NCBI GenBank assembly: GCA_024529925.1 | Contig: JAFEUB010001535.1 | Coordinates: 558,001-622,000 of the forward strand | Reading direction: 5' to 3' | DNA from: Ophthalmolycus amberensis | Lineage: Eukaryota > Chordata > Actinopteri > Perciformes > Zoarcidae | Length of the DNA stretch: 64,000 nt | Shown here: piece after piece, positions 1 to 12,476 of the stretch | How the letters are laid out: each line of letters begins with the position of its first letter | Numbering within the stretch: position 1 is the first letter of the stretch | The notes under the pieces: generated by a model | Told to the model about the DNA's origin: nothing | Databases searched by the model: none | What the model saw: only the letters and a program-made list of their open reading frames with translations | Program-made: the position numbers and the translations under genes

Positions 1-31
<31 letters not shown>

Positions 32-186
32 CATAAAAAGAACATACATCTACACAAGTAAACACACACTAAATTATAGCCAACAGGAGCTGTCTGACCG
101 CTTCACCCTGCAGCCAGGAGGTATGAACATACACACCCTCAAATTACCCTCTGCTGTATCCTGCAGGATTAGGCTGACCACCACAG

Positions 187-221
<35 letters not shown>

Positions 222-1214
222 AGCACTACACCCCTGCATCTCATTCATCCAGAACTTCTCACACCAGCAGAAGTAGGCCAGTGGGTATACTCCAGCCCGG
301 CAGGGTTACAGAGGAGGTGGCACACCCCGTGGTTAAGGCCAGGACCGGCTCCTCTCTGCACTGCAAATATTTTCCCTCCCAGAATGAGAACCAGACACCG
401 GGCCCCGCACGTGCTCAGACGGCCAAAAAAGACAGGAATGTGAGCCTAGGAAGCAAAAATAAAAAGAAGAGGGACATGTGTGAGAAAGAGACAGAAAGAC
501 GAGTGTCCAAATATATATATGGCACACAGAAGTAAAGGACGAGGGATGTTAGTGGCCAAATGTTTGTGTGCAGAATTCTCACACACGAGCTGACCATTTC
601 TCTCCATCTGTTTCTTTTTTTTTACAACGGTTCTACTTTATTTCCTTCTTTCCAACCCTCGCCTCACCTTTGGCTTACCTCACCTCTTCCTGATTAGATT
701 TATGCAGCGCTCATCAGAGATTTTAAACGCGACCATGACAACTAGGAACAAGGGGAGACACATTCGCAGTTAGTCAGTAAAGCCAGGCCATGAAAACGCC
801 TTGCCGTCACAGCAGGAAAATCTGAACGACATAGTGGACGACAGAGAGTGGGGCTGCTTTTTCAAGGGTGAAACCATGCTGCACGTGTTTCATAATAACG
901 GTTCATCGGAAGGCAGTGGAGCTTGTTGTTTCATTGCTCTGCAGGCTTATGTGTCCTACAATTCTGCCAGGATTCAATTTTGATTTCAACAGTGGAGCGA
1001 AGGTTCAATAAATAGCCACTCTCCAGTCCTTAAACGTAGGTGAAGCTGAATGTGGAATTGTATTGTGTAACATTGCCCCCTAGTGGTTGAAAACAAACGG
1101 TACAGAGAACAGAACATGTGAGAAGTGCATTTCTGGTCTATTCTGTAGAACATGTTGCTTGCATTACCAGTACACCCACTTCTGCCATTAACTTTCATCG
1201 TGGTTTCTTCCCAG
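1..1214 (+). other. sema3a intron (right part), with CA microsatellites
   Basis: No sema or PSI-domain exon was recognised here. It holds (CA)n tracts at 1-29 (continuing past the window edge) and 189-219, and ends in a pyrimidine-rich acceptor, TTTCTTCCCAG, at 1204-1214. Short open frames at 123-535 resemble nothing I recognise. Confidence 0.6.
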
Positions 1215-1282
1215 GCGAACCAGACGACAGGACATCCGAAACGGAGACCCTCTCTCCCAATGCTCAGATCTTCAGCATCATG
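1215..1282 (+). CDS. sema3a: sema3a exon: furin-type site and pre-Ig linker
   Basis: A 68-nt exon between an AG acceptor (1213-1214) and a GTACCT donor. It enters with one base of a split codon and encodes RTRRQDIRNGDPLSQCSDL followed by QHH. The RTRR motif matches the conserved basic processing site that precedes the Ig domain in SEMA3A. It leaves one base of the next codon. Confidence 0.85.
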
Positions 1283-2950
1283 GTACCTTAATGGCCACTA
1301 CACACAAACACACACTCTCTCTCTCTCCCCTTCTCGCCACACACTTCTCATTCTCCCGACCCTGTGTCTGTTTTGGTTTGATCAGAGGATTCGGATGGCT
1401 TAGGAGGCAGCGTGGAGGACCGGGGCGTGTATGGTGTGGAGAACAGCAGTATGTTCCTTGAGTGCAGCCCAAAGTCTCAGAGAGCACTCACATACTGGCA
1501 GCTGCAGAAGCCCAACGACGACCGCAAGCACGAGGTGTGTACGTTGCTCACGTTGTTGCTGATTTGCCTCTCAAAAAAAGCAGGCAACGGACAATGTGCA
1601 ACTGGGTGATTGTAAAACCCACACATCCCAATGTTGACTCACCACACCTTTCCTTCTCTGTGTTATCATGTAATGAACTCTGACCTCTGTGGCCTTTAAA
1701 CCTCAGTGACATGAAAAGGGTGGTAACCTAGGCGTGTGGATATTTAGATTGACTTTTGACCCTATGATGCAACTAATTAACGTTTGCCTGACTTTCTACT
1801 GTGGCTGTATTTGTCTAACCGGGCGTTCAGGGCCTGTGGTTTTAGGTACTGATGATGCGAAGAAATACAATCCAAGAAGTCCAGTTTGAGTAACAGATCC
1901 AAGCGTTTTAAGGCTGATCAGAAGCAAATCTTTTAATCTTTTATAAACATCTTATCTTATGTTTCGTTTTACGTGTGAGGTGGACGTTAACAATTTTTTA
2001 ACAAGGTAATAGATTTATTTTTTGCGGGTACCAATACAACACACACATTTTTATTCCAAGCAAAGTATTTCTAGGTCCTAAAACAAGGAATCAATTGTAA
2101 AATCTGAATGTTTCTAGAAACTCTGGTCCAGACGGGAACACACCTGTTTGCCTTTTAAGTTTGTTTGTCTATTTCCCTTTTTCCAAGATCTTATTTTTGC
2201 TTTTCTCTCCGTTTCCTTTTATAGATCAAGCTAGATGACAGGGTGCTCCGTACAGACCAGGGCCTGCTCATACGCAGTCTGACCCAGTCCGACACAGGTA
2301 TCTACCACTGCCAGGCTGTCGAACACGGCTTCATCCAGCCCCTGCTGCGCCTCAACCTCCAGGTCATCCCCGCCCAGAAACTGGGGGAGATCCTACCCGG
2401 ACTTCCCGGTGCAGGAGGCGGGGTCGGTGCCTCTCCCAAGCACAGGCTGTGGTATCGCGATTTCCTGTCTCTCTTGGACCACCCAGACCTCAACAGCGTG
2501 GAAGAGTTTTGCGATCGAGTTTGGAAGAAAGAACGCAAACAGAAGAGGGTGAAGACGCCCAACGGTCAGGGTAAACCCGACAGCACTGGCGGTTCCAACC
2601 CTGCATTACGGCCTGAAGCTTTAGCTCCCAACGCCCAGAAGCAGCAAGCCAGTCCACCACAGAGCAGGCCAGGGCCCCAGGCTGGAGGGCCAACAGTGGC
2701 AGGGTCAGCACGAAGCCAGACTACCCAGAAAGCTCAACCAAATCTGGGTATGTTGAGTGTCCAGGCACCTAAGAACAATCAGAAGACGCAAAACGGCCAG
2801 AAGGGGCAGGGCAGCCAGGCTGGTTCTCAGGCTGCCGGGGGGTCGAGGGCGAGCAGCCAGCACGCAGCCAAGTGGAGACGGATGCAGGAAAATAAGAAGG
2901 GACGCAACAGGAGGACCCATGAGCTTCAAAGACCCCCACGAAGCGTTTGA
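1215..2950 (+). CDS. sema3a: Semaphorin 3A-like, last three coding exons (partial gene)
   Basis: Secreted class 3 semaphorin, an axon-guidance ligand that signals through neuropilin/plexin receptors. Only the C-terminal part is in the window: exons 1215-1282, 1386-1534 and 2225-2950, whose phases join cleanly. The product runs from the basic furin-type site RTRRQDIRNGDP, through an immunoglobulin domain (ENSSMFLECSPKSQRAL to DTGIYHCQAVEHGF), to the basic tail KWRRMQENKKGRNRR ending PRSV. Family knowledge: the RRQDIRNGDP stretch, the WYRDF motif and the basic tail with terminal RSV match vertebrate SEMA3A; SEMA3D and SEMA3E differ there. The sema and PSI domains lie upstream of the window. The tail carries an unusual low-complexity insertion of about 95 residues. 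Whether this is the sema3aa or the sema3ab duplicate cannot be decided here. Confidence 0.85.
1386..1534 (+). CDS. sema3a: sema3a exon: first half of Ig domain
   Basis: A 149-nt exon. The acceptor is GATCAG at 1380-1385 and the donor is GAG|GTGTGT. It completes a split Glu codon and encodes 49 residues, including YGVENSSMFLECSPKSQRAL, with the first Ig cysteine and a conserved Trp (TYWQLQ). It ends in phase 0. Confidence 0.85.
1535..2224 (+). other. sema3a intron
   Basis: A 690-nt phase-0 intron, GTGTGT to TTATAG, with a long pyrimidine-rich run before the acceptor. I see no gene or recognisable repeat in it. Confidence 0.7.
2225..2950 (+). CDS. sema3a: sema3a terminal coding exon: end of Ig domain and basic tail
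   Basis: Starts after TTTTATAG and ends with the TGA at 2948-2950. It contains the second half of the Ig domain (GLLIRSLTQSDTGIYHCQAV), then WYRDFLSLLDHPDLNSVEEF and the basic cluster KKERKQKR, which is a likely furin site. A region rich in Gln, Gly, Pro and Ser follows, and the exon ends in a SEMA3A-like basic tail. In mammals this tail binds neuropilin after furin cleavage. The low-complexity segment between the basic cluster and the tail is far longer than the short linker I recall in mammalian SEMA3A. Confidence 0.88.
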   Translation: MKLDDRVLRTDQGLLIRSLTQSDTGIYHCQAVEHGFIQPLLRLNLQVIPAQKLGEILPGLPGAGGGVGASPKHRLWYRDFLSLLDHPDLNSVEEFCDRVWKKERKQKRVKTPNGQGKPDSTGGSNPALRPEALAPNAQKQQASPPQSRPGPQAGGPTVAGSARSQTTQKAQPNLGMLSVQAPKNNQKTQNGQKGQGSQAGSQAAGGSRASSQHAAKWRRMQENKKGRNRRTHELQRPPRSV

Positions 2951-5030
2951 GAAAAAAAAGCACAGAGATGCACACATGCAACCAGATCTACACGTTCAAG
3001 CACAAACCCATGCATCCGCACATCAACACACAAACACATTCTGTAGATTGTGTGTCCAATGTAAGGTTCAGTGACCTCGCCACAACAACAGCAGAAACAA
3101 AAACCCGTAAAAAAAAAACAGCAGCACACACTTTTAGAATAGACATACATGAGCTGCACTCATGCAAGAACTTTACAACTCTAATTCAAAGACACAAACT
3201 CAAATGCACATAACTTGTGAAGAGGACGAAGATCAACAGAGGACTGCAAAACCAGAATGCAAACTGTAAATGTGTGAGGATATGGCTGGATTCTGAGGAT
3301 ACTGCCTGGCAGACACTTCAACTTCCTGTACATAAGCTACTAAAATAAGACTGGGACAAAAAATGTTTAGTGAGGTGTTTGTTGGCATATGGACTTAGTA
3401 TGCTGAAAGGACAGTTTTGGAGACATTAAGAGATACACAGACATTTCTGGAGATGAAATAATGCGTCCATTGCAACCTGCTGTCCTCTTTGACCTGAGCA
3501 TGTGAACTGCAAGAGTGTGTATATGGAATGGATAAAAAAAAAACTCTTATTTTGAAGAACTGTTTGAGGAGAAAAGAACCTTCCGTCTAGTCTTTTTCAA
3601 GTGAAGACAGACGACAGCACCCTAAAAAAAAAAGAGGACAGGGAGGGGTTGCACCAGTGTCCCTCATAAAACAAATAGAAGCATTATCACGTGCAAAAAA
3701 CTGCAAAGTCATGCCACGGTGCAGAGAAAGTGCTTCATCAGAACCATCTCCACCTGAGGCTGGGGAAACATTGTGCATGTTGTTGTCAATCAATGTTTTA
3801 ATAAGCTAGTTATTTTATGGAATTCTAGATGCTTTTCTTTTTTTTCTAACACCCTACCTAAAAAAAAAACGTTACATTTTTCTTTTATATTTCCTTTCCT
3901 TTTCCAGACCAGTGCTTTTATTTTGGGGGGCTAAAATTACAAGCAACATAGTCTCATTGTGCATTATCCCTTCTGCTCTTGAGGATTCTATGTAAGTTAT
4001 TATGGTGTCGCTTTTTCTGGGATTTATAGAATCTGGGCACGAATTCCAGTCGTAGGCTGTGCTAAAAACCCAGTCTGAAATAGACTGCCAGTTGTTTTTG
4101 TGTACATATATACAACAAACTTAACTCTCTGTGTATATACAGGACATATACAGTACAAGAACACCACTTGATTATTATTTATTGCTCATTGTTTTGTGAA
4201 AGGGTTGCATTTATTTTTGATATTATGGTGTTTTTGGCTCATCAATATATTGGAGAAACAATGGCAACAGCAACTGAGAAAGCTTTGATGGACCAACTGG
4301 CTGAAAGAATGTCAAGGAATCCCTTTTTTGGGGATAAAAGGGTTGAAAATGACTTACGAGTACAGGGAGTTTGTGTCATTGCTACATTTTTGACAGAGAT
4401 CCCACTAACGATAAGCACAATTTTGTCTCTTTTGACTTTCATAACGTTTTCCTTTCTCCCAAAATCCATTCAACATGTCTTTGTTCATCCGGTATCCATT
4501 ATGTGTAAGATAATTCCCCAAAACTGAAAAAGATTAGCTGTGAATCTCTGTAAGAAATAGTGGAGAAAAAAGTTAAATTTAGTCTGAAGGAGAAGACACG
4601 TTATACTGCATGTGAATGCTACCTACAGTAAGTGCATCTTTTGTTATCGTCTCTTTACGTGTTTTGTGTGAGAGGTAAAGTTCCCTTAACGCAAGGTGTG
4701 ATTTACTTTTGTCCTTTTGCCAAAAACAGTGATATTAACTACTCATGATACTCTGGCCAAAGCCGTTTAAGATCCAAGCTCCTTAAACTTCGATTCAACA
4801 ATGGTACCCATATCCCCTGTCCCCTTAATACATGACAAGAGTAATGTGTCAATGCAATAATTTAGAGCAGATATAGTGTTCTCTACCAATACTCCAACGT
4901 TTGGTGTGTCCCTGATTCGGGTCTCTCCCTCAGAGTTAGTAAAGTGAGAGAGCTGACAGTTACCGCTGCTGTAGCACAGTTCTTTCTGGCATGCATTCAG
5001 TTGTCTAAATAAACATCTCCGTTACAAAAA
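2951..5030 (+). other. sema3a: Probable sema3a 3' UTR
   Basis: About 2 kb of AT-rich, non-coding sequence after the sema3a stop, without a supportable open frame. The first canonical AATAAA I found downstream is at 5008-5013, and I infer that the transcript ends shortly after it. Shorter UTR forms using variant signals are possible. The 119-codon frame at 4168-4527 has no family resemblance. Confidence 0.45.
5008..5013 (+). terminator. Candidate polyadenylation signal for sema3a
   Basis: A canonical AATAAA about 2.06 kb after the sema3a stop codon, with an A-run and then a T-rich stretch shortly downstream (5025-5050). Assignment to sema3a is positional inference. Confidence 0.4.
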
Positions 5031-5249
5031 ACAAAGTCCATTTGTTCTCATTTCAGTCATTTCAATCAAAAAAATCCTCCGGCACACGGTGTCCTCAGCT
5101 GCACTTCATTTTATATCAAGGTAACACAAAAGGCTTCATCTTTTAACAATGCACGTCTGCTACTCCAGTGACACAGCTGCACATACAGGATCAGAGAGAA
5201 ACACTTTCTTTCACCCCAATGATAAATGATGAAAATGATCAAAATAATA

Positions 5250-5465
5250 ATCTACGGCTGTGTGAGGCTGGATTTAGCTAAATGCTAATCTCAGCGTGCT
5301 CAGAATGAAGGCTAACGCGCTGACGTTTAACAGGAATGTCGATCACGTTCACCAACGTAGCTTAGAATGTTAAAATGCTAATATTTGGTGACAAAGTATA
5401 CGTCAGCTAAGGCTGATGGGATTGTCACTATAGTTTTACAGATACTTTATGTGCAGCGTATCTTT
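5250..5465 (-). repeat. Dispersed teleost repeat (GTTAGCATG-type), reverse copy
   Basis: Contains phrases typical of a dispersed repeat I recognise from many teleost genomes (gctaaatgctaat, aatgttaaaatgctaatattt, ggctgatgggattg), in reverse orientation. Similar copies lie at about 31118-31665 (+) and 51075-51335 (-). The family name is not known to me. Confidence 0.5.
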
Positions 5466-8400
5466 TTAGAAACGCTGTCAACAGTGCTCATGGGAATTAT
5501 GTCTTTGAATGAAAGACATGTATCACAGCAAGCTTTTTGGCTTCATCAAGAGTAACGACAACAAAAAAACATTTTTCACAGCAGATATTTCGGCATGTCA
5601 TTTCAGTAAAAGCACAGGTGAAATTGATAATATGAGAAAACGCTGCACCCCATGTAGGCGAGCCTGTTTCAGGACCCTGGTGTTATGCATGCTGGCTCAC
5701 TGCCATTGCTCACTGGAACACTCAACGGAACTGAAACATCATTTAGAAAATGAGTTTCACCTCTGCTGGCCCTGCTGTGACGGGTCAAAAATGTTTGCTA
5801 TGAAAAAGGGGTCTCGGTGTTCTTACATTGTTAAAATGTAATCTGTATAGTGCTGCAGGAATGGATTTACTTTCTACTGAGGCAAAACATCTCACAGATG
5901 GATATGTTTCAAGGCAGGCACATGAATCTAAAGCTATCTGCACGGCTAGAGGTAAGTGAGATTAGTTGTCGTCGTCATCGTCTGTAATTGAAAGGAACCA
6001 ACATTTTACAGCTAGCGAAGAAAACCAACACACTTAACTAATTACAAAAAAAATAAAACTCTTAAATACACTGCTGTTGTGCTCCACAGATACTTTATCC
6101 TGCAGTTATTATTCAAGGTAGTTTACAGTTTTTCACGGCAGACAACAGACATTTTGACTTCGCACAGGTGTTTGGCTGCTGATAAATGAACACTGGCTCT
6201 GTTCTGCCACAGTGTCCCAGTAAGCCACGACAGTGAGCCAGCATGCACACTACCAGCACCCTGAAAGTCAATCAAAATATCTTCCATTATAAAGGCCTGT
6301 AAACTCAAACAATAAAGGGGACTGTGGCCTGCAGAGACAATGATGGTTCTCATGAGGAACCACCAGAGGTCGCTGTTGTCTAACTGCCCGTGCAGCCATG
6401 TCTGTCAAAGCCCATCACACTCTTGTGGTAAGGAAGTGGAAGCGCAAACATCTTCATGTGTAATATTTCTACAGAAATGTCTTCCTTTCGCAGTCGGCCA
6501 CAATTACCCTTTCTCAAGAAACTGTGTGCTCGTGCGTGCACATGCATGTCAGCTGAAGTGATTAGAGTGCTGCAATCACGTCCACTGCCCTCAAGATTCA
6601 CACACCTGTTATGAATTTGCTGGTGCTGTTACCATAGCGACTGTCCTTGAATGTCCTGTGTGAGTGTGTGTGTGTGTGTGTCTTAAAAATACACATTTTT
6701 CGGCTGTAGAAAGGAGTTGTCTGGACCATTATATTGGAGGGTTTTATTACTGCATCCTTTGCTTTCGGGAGCTTCTTCCCTGTATAAAGCGTTTCCTCTT
6801 CTTCTGCTCCTCACAGCTACATTTCTTTATTTTACAGACTCTCAACAACAACTTAGCTGCCGTAGGATACATACACATTTAGCATTTCATCAGCATTATG
6901 ATTATTGTTATTATTATTATAGCAAGCTGTATTATATTGATTAGTTAATTAAGTCCAAAGCAAATGTATTTGTTTAGATTTTGAATTTCCCTTATCAATC
7001 CCAATCTGGAAATGTATTTATGCCATATTTGAGCTTTCTTAAGGGGGAAGAAATTGGGATATTGTCATAAAATTATGAAAGAAGAGAGAAAAGTTTAAGG
7101 CCAGAAAATGTTATTTTTGGAAACACCGTCATCACCACAGAAGAAGAACTTTTCATTTTTAGTTTGATGGATGATGTTTTACCTAAAAATTATAAATCAA
7201 ATGAAAACGTAAACTGGTATTTTTCATTTACATTTCATCTTCAGCGCATATTGAATTGAAATTAGATGGAAATGCCAGTCCACTATTTCATGTGTGTGTG
7301 TTCAGCAGGTTGCTGAACTCAAAGCTCGCCCCCTCCCCCTCGATATTATTCATTATGTGTATTATGATAGAAATATTTCATTATTTACCGGTATATCGCA
7401 ACACCCCTATCCTCATCACGCCATCTTTTCTCACTTCCTGGTTTCCCTGGTAAGCTCTCGCTCATCTCTCTCTCTCTCCTTTTGAGCTGCGGTGACACAC
7501 ATAAAGTTCACAAACGTCTACATGAAGTGGAAAGCTTACAGCCGTAGGCTTTGTAGGTGTGCTGCACTGCACTGCGGGGAACTGGCATGTGCATTGAACT
7601 AATATTCAAGTGATCCCATAATTAGGAACACTGTTGGTGAGTGGCAGCTGCTGCAGAAACCATGGCAACTGGGGAGGGATCTGATACAGAGCAGCTCTCC
7701 TTGGTGCTCGATGACATTTTTCGTCAAGACTGAACCCCTTCCTTCCTTTTTTTTTCAAAAGTGAAACGCAAGGTTCAACCTCTCTGCCGACACCAATAAC
7801 TTACATACAGTCCCTTTAAAATAACATTAACTGACCTGCAAAGTATATCTATTTCGACTAAAATAAAAGCTAATTTTCATTACATAACCAAGCGCTTTGT
7901 CTCTCTGCACATCTATTCCCTGGGGTTTCACTTCATAGGCCGTGCCCTCTGGGAGTGCTGTTTCCTCGACTGTTGTTAAGAAGCCATGATTTATGGCTGT
8001 GATCCCGCCTCCTCAACACCAGTGCAGCAGGGCTCGTGTGCAAGAGGGAGGGATATAAAGTGACTCGCACCAGTGTGACCTCTCCGCTCACTGATTCCTT
8101 AGGCTTGATGAGGTGATCAATGACCTATTCTTGTCCGTCTCTGAAGAGAATGCTGATTCACTCTGGGCTGCAGCGTTACGATCGAGGACTTGGTAAATCG
8201 CCATGGACTGCCAAAGCTTTCTGGTCAAAACGTCACTTTTTAGTTACAAGTCAAGAAAAAAAGGTTTATTTAAAGCTGAGGCAGCATTTGGAAACTGCAA
8301 AGCCCTATAGAGACAGTTGGCCTTGGACTATTTTATGTAAACCCTTCGTTAGCTTCATGTCTTGTTTGTCTGTGCTCACATTTTGCCGTCAGTGTGACTC

Positions 8401-11400
8401 ATCTGTGTTTGGTCTATAGCTTAACTCAAGCGACTTACCCCCCTGTTGCCAAGTGATGAAGTCACCGGAAATAACGCAGTACCTTGACAACAGGTGTGTG
8501 TTGTTGATGATTCATGAGCTGTGGGGTTGTTTATGACTTGATTGGCATTCAAACCGCATTACTTTGACATTATCGCTCATCCCTTTTACTTTCTAAAACA
8601 ATCTTGTTTTCTTTTCCCCCTGAACGACTCATCTTAGTCCACTTGTGATGAATCAGCACATTAGACCCCGGAGCAGCATTAGTAAGGATGTCAGCTGATG
8701 TCAATTCACTTAGAAAAATGAATGTGGAGTAAGAGTGGGTGATGAGGAGAGGAGGAGACAACACAAATCCATTATACTGGTGAGCCAAGCATTGAAAGGT
8801 TTCTCTCAAATTCCACATTTGTCCAAAGAAAATGAATTGCATGGATAACACAGGCACGAGTGAGATGTGAGCTATAACACCATGATGCATCTTAAGCGCA
8901 ATGTCCATTCTTGCAGGCTTTTTGGCTCTAATAAACCCCGCTTTTAGGTGTGTCTTTCAACGGCGATGTGTTTTCATTTCTGGCAGCAGCTTTTGTGTGA
9001 AACACTGTGGAAAAACCTTGTTAATTAGCACCGGCAGCCTCCGTTGCAGAGACAAAGAAGTTGTCTGGTATACTCGCGGGAATAAGAACTTGCAAGGAAC
9101 AAGACATCAGAGAACTGTCACACTATCTGAGTGATCTCAGTGTGAAGAAGAGTGCCTGGAACAAACTGAGAATTGCTCGAGTTAAATCAGGGATGTCACT
9201 GTGGCTACCTTCTAGAGATGTATAACTACAAGTATGGGTGTATTTGTTCACCAATAGTTTTACCTCGTTCTCACTGCACCTTTCCTTGACATGCTGCTGT
9301 AGCTTCAATCAGCCACTGGACTAGTGGCGTTTGGAGATTGGCTTCCAGACTGTGACCATGTAAATCCTATTAACAGTTCCCAGTTAAAGTCTCCTTCCCA
9401 CACCCTTCACCCACGGACCACAACAACCACCTTAAACAAAATCTTACAGACACTAATTACATCTGTTTCATTGTCCAAAAATGATCATCTTTATCCTTAC
9501 ATTTTTAGGACTTCCTTACATTGATTTAGACTGACAGGAGAAGTGAACACTATGATCCCTTAGTTACTCCATGCACCTTTTCTATTGAATCCACCTCACT
9601 CATGACGAGGAGATGCAGGTGAGGCAATGTGCAACAGAAGAGCCGTTGAGCCGCCAGACAGAAGCACGTCATGTGTGATTTAGCGTTCAGCACATCTTTG
9701 CTGATATGCAACACACTTCATTCATGTCACTAAATCTCAGAGACGAGCGTTAATTCAAGCTTTTCGTCAGTTCAAAGCACACATTTCTCCTTGACTTTGC
9801 ATGCTGGTGCCTTGTGTATTTGTACTGTTGTGTATTTGTACGAAACAAAAGTGACTTGTACAACGCTGGCATTGCGTTGAGTGCCAGAATCGGATGCCTT
9901 TGTTTGTCTTCAGGCAGCGAGGACAGTTATTCACAGAGAATCTAGCTGGAAGTAAACTGCCTCTACATGCAGTGAAACAGAAAGACGACTGAAAGATGTA
10001 CTGCAGACATATATGTTTCCTGTAATGTCATCAGCTGAATTAGTTTGTGTAACCTGGGCTCAACAGATGGCGGAGTTAGGACACCTTTGGGGGCGTTTGT
10101 GGCTGCTGAACGAGAAAGTATTCTGAGGGTAAAACCTAGTTTGGCAACAGATGAATAATTGATTTGGAAACCTTTTTGTTGTTGTTTCAGTTGATTGCCA
10201 GTGAGTTAACTTTACAGCAGGACTTAATGCACTGTGTGTACAGAAAAAAACAGCTTACATCGCAGAGCAGTGTGTGATTGGCCTATATCTCTCAGAAGAA
10301 AAGAGGATTAGAGGGACCTCTTATGTCTGTGCATGAGTGTGTCTTTGTGTCACAGCTTGTGTGTGTGTGTGTGTGTGTTGGCAGCAGGTGCACCTGTGCG
10401 CAGGCATAGATAGTAAGATCGAGTGAGGTAAGGAAGGGAGCCTCCATGACTTTAAAAGGTATTTTTAGTCCACAGCGTCTCGCTGGTCAGGGGAAATTGG
10501 CACTGAGGGGCGGTGTTAGGTGTGTCAGGTTGGTAATAGGGATCAGAAAGGCTCAGTCCGGATGTACCAGAAATTAAACTGCCTCACCTCCTCACACGGT
10601 GACTTCGAGGGTACAAACTCCTGACTGGAACGCACTAAAGTGAAGGTATGTCACTCATTTTTGCTTGTCTTTTGAAGAAGTAACCACTTGATTCTGGATA
10701 GAATAGGGGATTATGATGCTAAAGCTCTTTAGGGAAGGTTCTAGTACATTGTTTGGGACAGAAACGTAACCTTCTCACAGGGGAGAAAGAGCCGTTATGG
10801 TACATATATGTCTAAAAGGTATCATCTGTGTTTTTGGGTGAACCTGCAACTTGTTGTATTAGGAAGAGAAAATGAATACTTTAAAGCTAGGTTTAGCAGT
10901 TCAACTGCCACCGTTAGTGTCTTTGCCTCGTACCCCAACTGAGTATTCAAATTTAATGAACACAGTGCAGTGTGTGTTATCCGGTTACCAGCCTCAAGTT
11001 ACATTGACCAGGCTACACAGCACAAATACAGCTCGCACAAGCTGTATATGTCAAATATACATTCAGAGGTGGGAAGTAACTACTGTACTTATGTGCAGTT
11101 TTAAGGTATTTGCACTTAGTATACTTCTATTAAACTACATTTCAACATTGTACTTGTTAAATTTTACATAAAGATTTTGCATAAAAAATGATATGCTGAA
11201 AATTAGTACTTTTACTTTTCCATATACTTCTGTACATTGTGTAGAATTTTGAAGGCATCCTTATCTGGGATCTGAGTACTTCTTCGGTCAATGGTACGTT
11301 TCAATAACGGATACAAATTCATTGGGTTGTTTGCTCTAAAACAGAAATATGCTCAAAGGGCCCTGATAGCATTGTACTAGTGAGTGTACACTGTATGCAG

Positions 11401-11501
11401 GTGTGTGTGTGTGTGTGTGTGTCTGTATAAACTGCAGGGTTTGCACATGCCTCAGAGAGTGCTTGTCCCCAGGCCTGTGTTTGATGTTGTGTGTTTACAC
11501 C

Positions 11502-11504
<3 letters not shown>

Positions 11505-11536
<32 letters not shown>
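11505..11536. repeat. (GT)n microsatellite
   Basis: An uninterrupted GT run of 32 bases. A shorter GT run lies just upstream at 11400-11421. Confidence 0.95.
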
Positions 11537-11538
<2 letters not shown>

Positions 11539-12080
11539 GTCTGTCTGTCTGGGTGAATGCGTTTGCTTTGCACGGCTGGATGCTTCAGTCAGTGTGTTTA
11601 TGTGAATGTGTGGGTGAGATACAGAGGGAGAGAGAGCGCGAAGTGCATGTACGGGCTGCTTCCGCCTCACGGCGTAGAGACAATCAGACCATGCTTCAGC
11701 GATCAGCGGGAAGAAGGGGAGGAGCAGAGCCATCACTCCACCACATTGTATATCACTGAAGACAGAAACCAAGACTCACCTCTGCCCATAGACACTGAGG
11801 CGAGCAGGAGAATAAGGAGGAGGACTGAAAGGAAAGAGGGAGACAACTATAAAAAAATGAGACATATCTATATTTAGGAATGCAAAGTGCTGTAGATGAG
11901 GTAGGGATCAAGAAAGTATGATTCTAAATGTGCAGTTTAAAGAAAAGCGATATGATAGCTGGGGGAAATAAAGCAAAGCATGAAAGGAAATAGTGAAGTT
12001 GGAATTTGAACCATGTGGCCGCAACAAGGTCAACAACGTATTCACATGACCATTTTACCACCTTTACTGTATTAAAGGGA

Positions 12081-12476
12081 CAATTTGACCCTTTGAGAAA
12101 TATATTTCTTTCTTGCTGAGAGATGTATGAAAAGATGTCTGGAAGAAGTCACTGCAGAGCCAGACAACGGTTAGCTTAGCTTAGCATAAAGACTGGAATG
12201 GTAAATGGACTGCACTTGTATGGCGCTTTTCTTCCGACGACTCAAAGCGCTTTAGCACGCCATGTCATCATTCACCCATTAATACACTGATGACAGGGGC
12301 TACTATGCAAGGTGCCACCTGCCCATCAGGCACAACTAACATTCATACAAGATTCACACACCTAAAGGAAGCTGTTACCATATCCTGGTTTTAGCTTTCT
12401 CTCTACTGTTCAGACATGAGTGGTAGTTTATCAATCTTCAGCAAGAAATTGAAGTGTCTTTCTCAAAATGTCAAAC
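12081..12476. mobile_element. MITE-like element with terminal inverted repeats and a nested insertion
   Basis: The left end (12081-12120: ttgacc, then tttgagaaa, then tttcttgctga) and the right end (12437-12476) are imperfect inverted copies of each other. The left body contains ggttagcttagcttagcat, a phrase typical of a common teleost repeat. The middle (12198-12362) is a different common repeat beginning tggtaaatggactgca, so one element appears to have inserted into another. There is no transposase frame. Family names are not asserted. Confidence 0.6.
12198..12362 (+). repeat. Dispersed fish repeat nested inside the MITE-like element
   Basis: Starts tggtaaatggactgcacttg and continues with ctcaaagcgcttta, attcaccca and aaggtgccacctgc. 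I recognise these phrases from a very common spiny-rayed-fish repeat. It is truncated relative to the fuller copies I recall. Confidence 0.6.

Noticed and set aside
1..1214. Possible PSI-domain or sema-domain exon
   Set aside because: KYFPSQ at about 365-380 superficially recalls the semaphorin CxRYFP motif, but the flanking residues do not match and no phase-compatible exon can be drawn.
4168..4527. 119-codon open frame after sema3a
   Set aside because: AT-rich composition, no family resemblance, inside the presumed 3' UTR.
11403..11877. Overlapping open frames of about 106-118 codons on both strands
   Set aside because: Produced by CA/GT microsatellites (runs of Cys-Val or Thr-His).
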